In this document: positions 57,088-64,000 of the stretch, piece by piece | Layout of the letters: each line of letters starts with the position of its first letter | How positions within the stretch are numbered: position 1 is the first letter of the stretch | Assembly (NCBI GenBank): GCA_002375695.1 | Contig: DFMO01000011.1 | Location: forward strand, 186,001 to 250,000 | Direction: 5' to 3' | Source of the DNA: Flavobacteriaceae bacterium UBA3591 | GTDB lineage: Bacteria; Bacteroidota; Bacteroidia; Flavobacteriales; Flavobacteriaceae | Length of the DNA stretch: 64,000 bases | Position numbers and translations under genes: made by a program | The notes under the pieces: generated by a model | What the model saw: the letters and a program-made list of their open reading frames with translations, nothing else | What the model was told of the DNA's origin: nothing | The model's database searches: none

Positions 57088-57984
57088 ATGTCTTCGAAAG
57101 CCAGAATGGACCACGCTTATAAAACTGCACGCCGACTAAAGTTTAACGACGATTCAAAATTTATAATATTTAGCGACTGCCACCGTGGTGATAATAGTTT
57201 TGCAGACGAATTTGCCAACAACCGAAATATCTACTTTCACGCTTTACAGCATTATTATAAAAATGATTTTACGTATTGCGAATTAGGAGACGGCGACGAG
57301 TTATGGGAAAATATTTCGTTTCGAGATATTTTTGAAGCTCATCAAAACATCTTTGAGTTGATGAAATTATTTTTTCAGGAAGGAAGACTTTTTAGACTGT
57401 TGGGAAATCACGATATGGTTTATAAAAACAAAAAGTACGTTGCGAAACATTTGCACACCTATTTCGATAAAATTACAGGAAAAAATGCGCCATTATTCCC
57501 TGGAATTGAATTTACGGAAGGTCTAATTTTGGAACACGAAGATACCCAGCAAGAATTTTTTTTAATGCATGGGCATCAAGCCGATTGGATGAATTACGTG
57601 GGCTGGAGGGTAAATAGATTTATGGTACGTGCCGTATGGCGGCAATTGCAAATTTTTGGAATTGGCGACCCCACAAGCCCTGCCAAAAACTACAAAGAAC
57701 TTATAAAGGTAGAGCGCCGAACAAAGCGGTGGATTGTTGAGAATAAAAATATATTTACAATAATTGGGCATACCCACAGACCGCGATTTCCAGAACCGGG
57801 AGACATTGCATTATTCAATGATGGTAGCTGCGTACACCCCAGAAGTATCACCGGATTAGAGATTGAAAGTGGCGAAATATCCCTAATAAAATGGCACATT
57901 ACAACAAGTGAAAACGGTACTTTAAAAGTTACGAGATTATTGCTGGAGGGGCCACAAAAAATACGTAATTACAAAACCGAATAA
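57088..57984 (+). CDS. Metallophosphoesterase
   Basis: 298 residues from the ATG at 57088; a TTG two codons upstream (57082) is also possible. Calcineurin-like phosphoesterase motifs: FSDCHRGDNSF, ELGDGDELWEN, LLGNHDMVY, MHGHQADWMNY and IIGHTHRPRFPE. The HRGDN variant is that of a group of bacterial serine/threonine-phosphatase-like or LpxH-like enzymes; I cannot tell which. No signal peptide. Followed by the converging ferredoxin gene 33 nt away. Confidence 0.88.
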   Translation: MSSKARMDHAYKTARRLKFNDDSKFIIFSDCHRGDNSFADEFANNRNIYFHALQHYYKNDFTYCELGDGDELWENISFRDIFEAHQNIFELMKLFFQEGRLFRLLGNHDMVYKNKKYVAKHLHTYFDKITGKNAPLFPGIEFTEGLILEHEDTQQEFFLMHGHQADWMNYVGWRVNRFMVRAVWRQLQIFGIGDPTSPAKNYKELIKVERRTKRWIVENKNIFTIIGHTHRPRFPEPGDIALFNDGSCVHPRSITGLEIESGEISLIKWHITTSENGTLKVTRLLLEGPQKIRNYKTE

Positions 57985-58017
57985 ATAAATAGTTTTTTTT
58001 TAAAAACTACACCCCAA

Positions 58018-58347
58018 CTAAACTTCGGGTGCTAAGGTTACTTGTAAACCGTTTAATTCTTCAGTAATAAATATTTGACAGCTTAACCGGCTATTTTCTT
58101 TTACGTTAAAAGCTTCAGAAAGCATTAAATCTTCGTCATAACTCATTTCGGGCAGTGAGTGGTCGCTTTCCACATAACATTGGCAGGAAGCGCACATTGC
58201 CATTCCACCGCAAATACCAATTGTTCCTTCGGGAGCCAACTCGTACGAACGAACTATTTCCATAACGTTCATATTCATATCTGTGGGAGCTTCAACATTG
58301 TGTTTAACCCCCTCCCGGTCTATAATCGTTATATTAATATCTTTCAT
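58018..58347 (-). CDS. 2Fe-2S ferredoxin (adrenodoxin type)
   Basis: 109 residues. Cluster ligands in GICGGMAMCASCQCYV (C-x5-C-x2-C) and a distal Cys in RLSCQI. Small electron carrier in the cytosol. 38 nt after a TrxR-like ferredoxin-NADP reductase on the same strand, so they probably form one electron-transfer pair. Confidence 0.93.
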   Translation of the reverse strand: MKDINITIIDREGVKHNVEAPTDMNMNVMEIVRSYELAPEGTIGICGGMAMCASCQCYVESDHSLPEMSYDEDLMLSEAFNVKENSRLSCQIFITEELNGLQVTLAPEV

Positions 58348-58385
58348 AAATGAAATTTAAAATACCTTGTTTAAAAGTTGGTTTT

Positions 58386-59438
58386 TTAATCGATAGATTT
58401 AATTACTGCTTTTGGAGCTTCTTTTTTACTACCGTCAAAACCTTGCACCCCACCTACAGTAGTATATTTCATAACATAACGTTTGTCGGGGAAAATTCTT
58501 TGGTAAGCACTTTGGCACATTAAGGTAGCCTCGTGAAACCCGCATAAAATTAGTTTTAACTTTCCGGGATAAGTATTAATATCGCCAATGGCGTAAATAC
58601 CCGGAATGTTTGTTTGATAATCTAATGCGTTGTTAACCTTAATTGCGTTTTTCTCAATTTCGAGGCCCCAATCGGCAATAGGACCAAGTTTTGGAGAGAG
58701 CCCAAACAATGGAATAAAGTGGTCGCATTCGCGATTAAATACTTCGGCTCCTCGTTTAATTACAACTTCTTCCAAATTATTTTTACCTACTAAACCAATT
58801 ACTTCGGCAGGGGTAAATAGTTCAATTTTTCCTAAATTTTTTAATTCTTGAACCTTTTCAACACTATCTAAAGCGCCACGAAATTCATTCCTACGATGAA
58901 CAAGGGTAACACTTTTGGCTACATCGGTTAAAAAGATACTCCAATCTAGAGCCGAATCACCGCCACCCGAAATAACAACATTTTTATTGCGATACATTTC
59001 GGGGTCGCGAATTATATATTCAACGCCTTTGTCTTCAAAATCGGCTAAATTTGTAATAGGTGGTTTTCGTGGTTCAAAACTTCCCAAACCACCGGCAATT
59101 GCAACAATGGGTGCGTGGTGTTTTGTACCCTTATCTGTAGTTACTACAAAGGTACCGTCGTCTAATTTATCTATGGTATTTGCGCGTTCGCCTAAGGTAA
59201 AACCAGGTTGAAATGGTTCAATTTGTTTCATTAAATTACTCACCAAATCGCCGGCTAATACTTCGGGAAAGCCAGGTATGTCGTAAATAGGTTTTTTAGG
59301 ATAAATTTCTGCACATTGCCCACCGGCTTGTGGTAATGCATCTATTAAGTGACATTTTAGTTTAAGTAATCCTGCCTCAAAAACAGCGAAAAGTCCAGTA
59401 GGACCAGCACCTATGATGAGAATATCTGTCTTAATCAT
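58386..59438 (-). CDS. Ferredoxin-NADP reductase, thioredoxin-reductase-like type
   Basis: 350 residues. FAD-binding GAGPTGLFAVFEA at the N terminus, NADP-binding GGGDSALDWS and GIYAIGDINTYPGK near the C terminus. No CxxC redox pair, which rules out thioredoxin reductase and fits the FNR2 type. Its gene neighbour is a 2Fe-2S ferredoxin, the expected partner. Follows the nfu gene by 70 nt. Confidence 0.92.
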   Translation of the reverse strand: MIKTDILIIGAGPTGLFAVFEAGLLKLKCHLIDALPQAGGQCAEIYPKKPIYDIPGFPEVLAGDLVSNLMKQIEPFQPGFTLGERANTIDKLDDGTFVVTTDKGTKHHAPIVAIAGGLGSFEPRKPPITNLADFEDKGVEYIIRDPEMYRNKNVVISGGGDSALDWSIFLTDVAKSVTLVHRRNEFRGALDSVEKVQELKNLGKIELFTPAEVIGLVGKNNLEEVVIKRGAEVFNRECDHFIPLFGLSPKLGPIADWGLEIEKNAIKVNNALDYQTNIPGIYAIGDINTYPGKLKLILCGFHEATLMCQSAYQRIFPDKRYVMKYTTVGGVQGFDGSKKEAPKAVIKSID

Positions 59439-59508
59439 GAAAATCTATTGCTTAGATAGGTTCAAAAATATTTTAGTAAATGATATTAGAAAATGATGGA
59501 TGTCATTT

Positions 59509-59748
59509 TTAGGCAACACTAACTACCTTTTCAATCTGTGGCGCGTACTTTTTAATAGTCATTTCAACACCACTTTTAAGGGTCATTTGGTTTACCGAGC
59601 AACCTACACAAGCGCCTTGTAGTTGCACATTTACCACTTTATCATCCTCTATAGATATAAGGGAAATATCACCGCCATCGCTTTGTAAAAACGGTCTAAT
59701 CTCGTTTAGCGCTTCTTCTACTTTTAATGTAAGTTCTTGGGTTGTCAT
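59509..59748 (-). CDS. NifU-like C-terminal domain protein (Nfu)
   Basis: 79 residues, only the Nfu domain. The cluster-binding motif is CVGCSVN (CxxC). LNEIRPFLQSDGGDISLISIEDD is conserved at the N terminus. Binds and hands over 4Fe-4S clusters. 1 nt after mrp (59750), clearly in one operon with it. Confidence 0.92.
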   Translation of the reverse strand: MTTQELTLKVEEALNEIRPFLQSDGGDISLISIEDDKVVNVQLQGACVGCSVNQMTLKSGVEMTIKKYAPQIEKVVSVA

Positions 59749-59749
59749 A

Positions 59750-60889
59750 TTATTTTTTTACGGCACTGCAACCTGCCATTGTTGTAATTTTTATTGCCTC
59801 GGTGGGTGGAAGGTTTTCATTTCTACGTACTGTTTCTTCTACTACATTTCGAGTAATTTCTTCAAAAGCTTCTTCTATTTGAGTGGCCGTTTGCAATGCA
59901 GCCGGCCTACCCACATCACCAGCTTCTCTTATACTTTGCACCAAGGGAACTTCTCCTAAAAACGGCACTTCCAAATCTGTCGCTAAGTGTTGCGCCCCCT
60001 CTTTTCCAAAGATATAGTATTTATTTTCTGGAAGTTCGGCAGGAGTGAAATATGCCATATTTTCAATTATTCCTAAAACGGGTACATCAATATTTTCTTG
60101 ACGGAACATGGCCACTCCTTTGCGAGCATCTGCTAAGGCTACGTTTTGGGGCGTACTTACCACAACACTACCTGTAATTGGCAGCGATTGCATAATACTT
60201 AAATGAATATCACCGGTTCCTGGAGGAAGATCGATAAGCATAAAGTCTAATTGCCCCCAATTTGCGTCAAAAATAAGCTGGTTTAATGCTTTTGCCGCCA
60301 TTGGGCCACGCCAAATTACCGCTTGGTCGGGCTGAGTAAAAAAACCAATTGAAAGAATTTTTACCCCGTAATTTTCAATAGGCTTCATTTTACTTTTCCC
60401 GTCAACATTTACAGAAAGAGGCTTTTCCATAGCCACATCAAACATAATAGGAATGGACGGCCCGTAAATATCGGCATCTAAAACCCCCACTTTAAAGCCC
60501 ATTTTTGATAAAGTTACCGCCAGGTTTGCAGTAACGGTAGATTTTCCTACGCCACCTTTACCAGAAGCAACAGCAATTATGTTTTGAATACCAGGAATTG
60601 GTTTCCCTTTTATCAAGTTAGGGTTTTGAGGTTTTGCAGGAGCTTCAACTTTAATATTAACTTGCACTTTAGCATTTGCATCTACCTTCTCCTTAATTGT
60701 TTTAATTATATCTGCTTCAGCGCGTTTCTTTATATGTAATGCAGGAGTCGATAATTTTAAATCGACAATTACTTCATCTGCAAACGTAACAACATTTTGT
60801 ACAGCACCACTCTCTATCATATTTTTCCCTTCACCCGAAACTGTTACTGTTTCAAGAGCTTTAAGAATGTCTTTTTTTGAAATACTCAT
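59750..60889 (-). CDS. mrp: Mrp/NBP35-family Fe-S carrier ATPase
   Basis: 379 residues from the ATG at 60889; an upstream Met at 60928 sits within the promoter-like box and is rejected. Residues 1-90: DUF59-like domain (KKDILKALETVTV). Then the deviant Walker A ASGKGGVGKSTVTANLA, DADIYGPSIP and LPPGTGDIHLS. It carries 4Fe-4S clusters to apoproteins. The motif CxxC expected near the end is replaced in part (TTMAGCSAVKK has one Cys), so cluster binding may involve other residues. Confidence 0.9.
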   Translation of the reverse strand: MSISKKDILKALETVTVSGEGKNMIESGAVQNVVTFADEVIVDLKLSTPALHIKKRAEADIIKTIKEKVDANAKVQVNIKVEAPAKPQNPNLIKGKPIPGIQNIIAVASGKGGVGKSTVTANLAVTLSKMGFKVGVLDADIYGPSIPIMFDVAMEKPLSVNVDGKSKMKPIENYGVKILSIGFFTQPDQAVIWRGPMAAKALNQLIFDANWGQLDFMLIDLPPGTGDIHLSIMQSLPITGSVVVSTPQNVALADARKGVAMFRQENIDVPVLGIIENMAYFTPAELPENKYYIFGKEGAQHLATDLEVPFLGEVPLVQSIREAGDVGRPAALQTATQIEEAFEEITRNVVEETVRRNENLPPTEAIKITTMAGCSAVKK

Positions 60890-60925
60890 CTCTTTTTTAT
60901 TAATATTTAGATTGATTCTAAAGTG

Positions 60926-60933
60926 CAAATATA
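60926..60933 (-). promoter_or_regulatory. Putative -7 element of the mrp-nfu-fnr-fdx group
   Basis: TATATTTG on the minus strand, 36 nt before the mrp ATG. It supports the start at 60889. Confidence 0.5.
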
Positions 60934-61074
60934 CTAAAATAAGTTGGCAGAATACAGGGGTTAAATGCGGTAAGTTTGAAGAAATTATATACTGTAAATG
61001 CTTACCAAAAATGTGTGCTTTTAAAAAGGAAATTTACGTAAAAACGAATTAAAAATTTAGCTACCTATAACTTG

Positions 61075-61398
61075 TTAAAGCTCCTTAACGGGATCCCAAA
61101 AGTACTTTTTAAAATCCTGAACCTTACTATTAACAACCTCAACCCCTTCGCTTTCTAAAAGTTGTTGCATTAAGTTTGTGCCTCCAAAGTGGTGTTTTCC
61201 GGTTAACAAACCATTTCGGTTTACTACGCGATGCGCCGGCACTTCATGTTTTACACTCGAATTTAAGGCCCATCCTACCATTCTGGCGCTTTTTGCTGCA
61301 CCCAAATATTTGGCAATGGCACCGTAAGAAGTTACTCTTCCGTAGGGAATTTGTTTGGTTACGTTGTAAACTTTTTCAAAAAAACTAGTTTCAGCCAC
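61075..61398 (-). CDS. Alkyltransferase-like protein (MGMT family, no active-site Cys)
   Basis: 107 residues from a GTG start that begins 1 nt after the LysE gene's stop. IPYGRVTSYGAIAKYLG and ARMVGWALNSS are the DNA-binding parts of O6-alkylguanine-DNA alkyltransferases. The methyl-accepting PCHRV motif is PAHRV here (Ala55), so it cannot remove alkyl groups. Such ATL proteins bind O6-alkylguanine and hand it to nucleotide excision repair. The rest of the fold is intact (VVNRNGLLTG, FGG). Confidence 0.9.
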   Translation of the reverse strand: MAETSFFEKVYNVTKQIPYGRVTSYGAIAKYLGAAKSARMVGWALNSSVKHEVPAHRVVNRNGLLTGKHHFGGTNLMQQLLESEGVEVVNSKVQDFKKYFWDPVKEL

Positions 61399-61399
61399 C

Positions 61400-62026
61400 T
61401 TACATTTGTCTTAAAATTTTTAGAAGTGTTATCGCTGAAATTATTGCAGTAATAATGCCGATAACATAATTCATATTCAATTTTAATTTTCTCGAATCTT
61501 CTTTAGGTCTAAAAAACTGAATATATAGCGCTAAACTTCCAAAAGTTCCTACACCAGCCGCTACAACGGCAAGTAGAATGGCGGGTTGCGAAAAGGTGAA
61601 AATATTAAATGCCGAAAACGTAATACTTAAATAAATCCAATACGGAATGGGCAACAAATTAAGTAAAGCGATTAGCAAACCAAGGATAACGCGGTTTTTT
61701 TTAGTGTTTTCGGGGTCTTCGGGTAATTCTCTACGTGTGTCTTTGGCTATAAAAATAAAGTAAATGGTAAGCGTTAAAAAGATACCCAATGCTACTTTTT
61801 GAAGCATACTTACTATTTCGGGATGCCGACCTAAATAACCTGCAAAGATTAAAGCAACATAGGTTTGAATCATTACCGTAATACAAACTCCAATTGCAAA
61901 AAGGAAGCCTTTTTTTCGACCCTCCTTCATACTAATTTTAGCCGCATACATATTGATTAAACCCGGAGGTAACACCCCAATAAAAGACCCGAATAAACCA
62001 ATAAGGAAATTATAAAATATTGCCAT
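61400..62026 (-). CDS. LysE/RhtB-family exporter
   Basis: 208 residues, six membrane segments. GLFGSFIGVLPPGLINMYAAKISMKEGRKKG is the N-terminal LysE block. A charged cytosolic loop (KDTRRELPEDPENTKKN) follows helix three. Exports amino acids or similar small molecules; no substrate evidence. Adjacent to trmB (38 nt) on the same strand and to the ATL gene. Confidence 0.85.
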   Translation of the reverse strand: MAIFYNFLIGLFGSFIGVLPPGLINMYAAKISMKEGRKKGFLFAIGVCITVMIQTYVALIFAGYLGRHPEIVSMLQKVALGIFLTLTIYFIFIAKDTRRELPEDPENTKKNRVILGLLIALLNLLPIPYWIYLSITFSAFNIFTFSQPAILLAVVAAGVGTFGSLALYIQFFRPKEDSRKLKLNMNYVIGIITAIISAITLLKILRQM

Positions 62027-62064
62027 TTAGGGCGTTAGTTTTTGTGAATATAATAAAATTTAAA

Positions 62065-62739
62065 CTAACGGAATTTAAACCTTATGTAGGTTATCTTTTT
62101 GCCAATCTCCAAATACTGTTTTTCGTAAAAAGTTTGAATGTTGGTTACAGCCTCGGGCGCGCCTTGGCTTCCGTAAACATCGTGATGGGCATACTCTATT
62201 ATTTCTTCCTTCCCGTGTAGCAGTCCTAAAGTGTAACCGTGCATAAATTCGCTATCGGTTTTTAAGTGTACAACGCCATTGGGTTTTAAAATGGTTTTGT
62301 ATTTCCGCAAGAAAGATTCGTTTGTTAATCTGTGCTTTGTACGCTTGTACTTTATTTGAGGGTCGGGAAAAGTAATCCAAATTTCATCAACCTCGTTTTC
62401 GGCAAAAAGATGATCTACAAGCTCTATTTGGGTACGTAAAAACCCAACATTTGTAAGGTTTTCTTCGAGTGCAATTTTTGCGCCTCGCCAAAATCGTGCT
62501 CCTTTTATATCAATCCCTAAAAAGTTAACATTAGGGTTGTTTTGGGCTAAACTCAAAGTGTATTCTCCTTTGCCGCACCCTAATTCTAAAACTAATGGTT
62601 TGTCATTGTTAAAGAATTTTTTACTCCAATTACCCTTTAGTTCCAGTGCATTATTAAACACTTCTTCTCTCGAAGGTTGCACTACATTTTTAAAGGTTTC
62701 GTTTTCCTTAAAACGTCTTAATTTGTTTTTACTTCCCAA
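62065..62739 (-). CDS. trmB: tRNA (guanine-46-N7)-methyltransferase TrmB
   Basis: 224 residues from a TTG start; an in-frame TAA lies two codons upstream and the next Met is far inside. SAM site LELGCGKGEYTLSLAQ, ARFWRGAKIALEE, and FPDPQIKYKRTKHRL (target-base region) are all present. Methylates N7 of G46 in the tRNA variable loop. Confidence 0.95.
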   Translation of the reverse strand: MGSKNKLRRFKENETFKNVVQPSREEVFNNALELKGNWSKKFFNNDKPLVLELGCGKGEYTLSLAQNNPNVNFLGIDIKGARFWRGAKIALEENLTNVGFLRTQIELVDHLFAENEVDEIWITFPDPQIKYKRTKHRLTNESFLRKYKTILKPNGVVHLKTDSEFMHGYTLGLLHGKEEIIEYAHHDVYGSQGAPEAVTNIQTFYEKQYLEIGKKITYIRFKFR

Positions 62740-62792
62740 AGTTTAAAAATTTTGGTAAAATTAAGGAAATTATGCGCCTAAGCAATTATAGC

Positions 62793-62800
62793 TAACTTTG
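62793..62800 (+). promoter_or_regulatory. -7 element of the glycosyltransferase gene (leaderless)
   Basis: TAACTTTG, ending 4 nt before the ATG at 62805, so the transcript is expected to be leaderless. Confidence 0.5.
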
Positions 62801-62804
62801 TTTT

Positions 62805-63866
62805 ATGACTAAAAGAACAATATTAATTGCTCCATTAAATTGGGGTTTAGGTCACGCTACTCGTTGCATCCCCATAATTAACGGTTTACTTTTTAATAAT
62901 TTTAAAGTTCTCTTAGCTTCTGATGGTGCTGCGCTTGCGTTGTTGCGTCAAGAATTTCCTACTTTAGATTTTTTAGAATTGCCCTCTTATAATATTTCAT
63001 ACCCTAAAAATGGCAGAAATTTTAAAACCCATTTAATATTTCAACTACCGCAAATAAGCAGGGCTATTTCAGCAGAACAAAAATTAATACAGAAAACGGT
63101 TTCCGAAAGACCCATCCACGGGATAATTAGCGACAATAGGTTGGGTGTAAGACACACGTCTATACCTTCGGTGTATATTACGCATCAACTAAATGTTTTA
63201 ACCGGAAACACGACATATTTTAGCAGTAAAGTTCACCAAAAATACATTCGGAAATTTAACGAATGTTGGGTCCCCGATGTAGCCAACAGCAACATAAGTT
63301 TAACTGGAAAAATGGGACATATTGGCGATGAGTTTTTAACACTGAAATACGCTGGAGTGTTAAGCAGAATGAAGAAAAACCCACAAAAGGAAACAATAGA
63401 TGTTTTGTTGTTAATCTCTGGAATTGAACCACAACGAACCCTTTTAGAGAATAAACTGAAAGAAGTTTTTAAAGATGTTGAAAAGAATATTTTAATGGTA
63501 TGTGGAAAAGTAGAAAGGCAACAAAAATGGAGTAATTTTCACAATATTAAAACGGTAAATTATATGAGCGGGGCACAATTAGAAACCACCCTAAATAGCA
63601 GTAAATTGGTTATTGCCAGGTCTGGATATTCTACAATAATGGATTTGGCAGTTTTAAAAAAGAAAGCATTGTTTATACCTACTCCCGGCCAATACGAACA
63701 GGAATATTTGGCTAACCGATTAGAAAAGTTGAAAATCGCGCCATGGGAGCGTCAAAAAACATTTTCAGCACAAGCGCTACAGCAGGTAGAAAAGTATAAA
63801 GGATTTGTTGATTTCACAGATTCGACAATAGATTTTAGGTCACTTTTTGCCCTTTTTTCAGTGTAA
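62805..63866 (+). CDS. GT-B glycosyltransferase (MurG/UGT-like)
   Basis: 353 residues. N-terminal APLNWGLGHATRCIPIIN resembles the sugar-acceptor-side start of MurG-like and UDP-glucuronosyltransferase-like GT-B enzymes; C-terminal nucleotide-sugar region with VIARSGYSTIMDLAVLKKKALFIPTPGQYEQEYLANRL. Acceptor and sugar unknown. Its last 32 bp overlap the converging histidine kinase gene. Confidence 0.85.
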   Translation: MTKRTILIAPLNWGLGHATRCIPIINGLLFNNFKVLLASDGAALALLRQEFPTLDFLELPSYNISYPKNGRNFKTHLIFQLPQISRAISAEQKLIQKTVSERPIHGIISDNRLGVRHTSIPSVYITHQLNVLTGNTTYFSSKVHQKYIRKFNECWVPDVANSNISLTGKMGHIGDEFLTLKYAGVLSRMKKNPQKETIDVLLLISGIEPQRTLLENKLKEVFKDVEKNILMVCGKVERQQKWSNFHNIKTVNYMSGAQLETTLNSSKLVIARSGYSTIMDLAVLKKKALFIPTPGQYEQEYLANRLEKLKIAPWERQKTFSAQALQQVEKYKGFVDFTDSTIDFRSLFALFSV

Positions 63867-64000
63867 AAGAAAATTCGGAACCAACTCCAAATTGGCTTTC
63901 AACATAAATTTTTTCGTTGTGTGCTTCAACAATATGTTTTACTATTGAAAGTCCCAAACCGCTCCCTCCTTCTTTTCGGGAACCACTTTTATCAACACGG
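63835..64000 (-). CDS. Sensor histidine kinase, C-terminal end (partial)
   Basis: About 55 codons, cut by the window edge. GGSGLGLSIVKHIVEAHNEKI is the ATP-binding G2 box of HATPase_c, followed by VGSEFSFTLKK. The 5' part is outside. Overlaps the glycosyltransferase gene by 32 bp in a convergent arrangement. Confidence 0.85.
   Translation of the reverse strand, partial: RVDKSGSRKEGGSGLGLSIVKHIVEAHNEKIYVESQFGVGSEFSFTLKKGQKVT

Noticed and set aside
1..64000. CRISPR array, transposase or integrase
   Set aside because: No regularly spaced repeats of 24-40 bp and no open frame with transposase or recombinase motifs were seen.

Overview
The window looks like a chromosomal segment of a marine-type member of the Flavobacteriaceae (Bacteroidota). 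The reasons are AT-rich DNA, promoters with the Bacteroidota -7 element TAnnTTTG, weak or absent Shine-Dalgarno sequences, a gliding-motility lipoprotein (GldJ), many small exported lipoproteins, a mevalonate pathway, an S16 protein with a long acidic tail, and families typical of this group (DUF4407, DUF4230, DUF6252, M56/BlaI pairs). It is mostly ordinary core genome. I see no phage, no insertion sequence and no CRISPR array.

Layout. 1-600: end of a Kdo transferase. 723-4779: three tiny acidic lipoproteins, then an S24-peptidase repressor divergent from a radical-SAM/DUF4130 DNA-repair gene pair, then a fourth acidic lipoprotein. 4917-8582: tRNA-Leu, tRNA-Gly, mutS and a SpoU methyltransferase. 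8629-11823: UbiA-type prenyltransferase, mevalonate kinase and mevalonate diphosphate decarboxylase. 11975-22172: stress protein, BCCT transporter, DUF4407 protein, a 999-residue kinase/M23/aminotransferase fusion, and membrane proteins. 22283-29075: a long minus-strand run with a secreted duplicated-domain protein, a membrane-anchored MutS-like ATPase, MmcQ/YjbR, transglutaminase-like, DUF4230, cyclase-like protein and HemW. 29213-33890: a GluR0-type glutamate-receptor channel, RuvC, and a flippase-like/glycosyltransferase pair. 33892-38729: TonB-like lipoprotein, M56/BlaI regulator pair, nitroreductase, GldJ. 39287-45108: a complete urease operon ureABCEFGD with a nickel permease. 45332-52806: tRNA-Asp, DUF58, ClpP paralog, thioredoxin, and DnaE fused to a DnaQ-type exonuclease. 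52987-57984: DUF6252 lipoprotein, rpsP-rimM-TrmN6-like, glutaryl-CoA dehydrogenase, phosphoesterase. 58018-60889: ferredoxin, ferredoxin-NADP reductase, Nfu and Mrp (Fe-S cluster group). 61075-64000: alkyltransferase-like protein, LysE exporter, TrmB, glycosyltransferase, and the end of a histidine kinase.

The most interesting locus is 1538-4469. A LexA/CI-like S24 repressor faces a radical-SAM protein (helix-hairpin-helix plus a C-terminal sliding-clamp-like motif) whose stop overlaps the start of a DUF4130 protein. The 101-bp divergent region holds four GG-N7-CC dyads placed over both putative promoters. This suggests a damage- or stress-inducible DNA-repair module whose chemistry is, to my knowledge, uncharacterised. 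Other points: a urease whose active-site flap cysteine is alanine, a three-domain PLP fusion, a K+-filter glutamate-receptor channel, a membrane-bound MutS relative, and an alkyltransferase-like protein without its cysteine.
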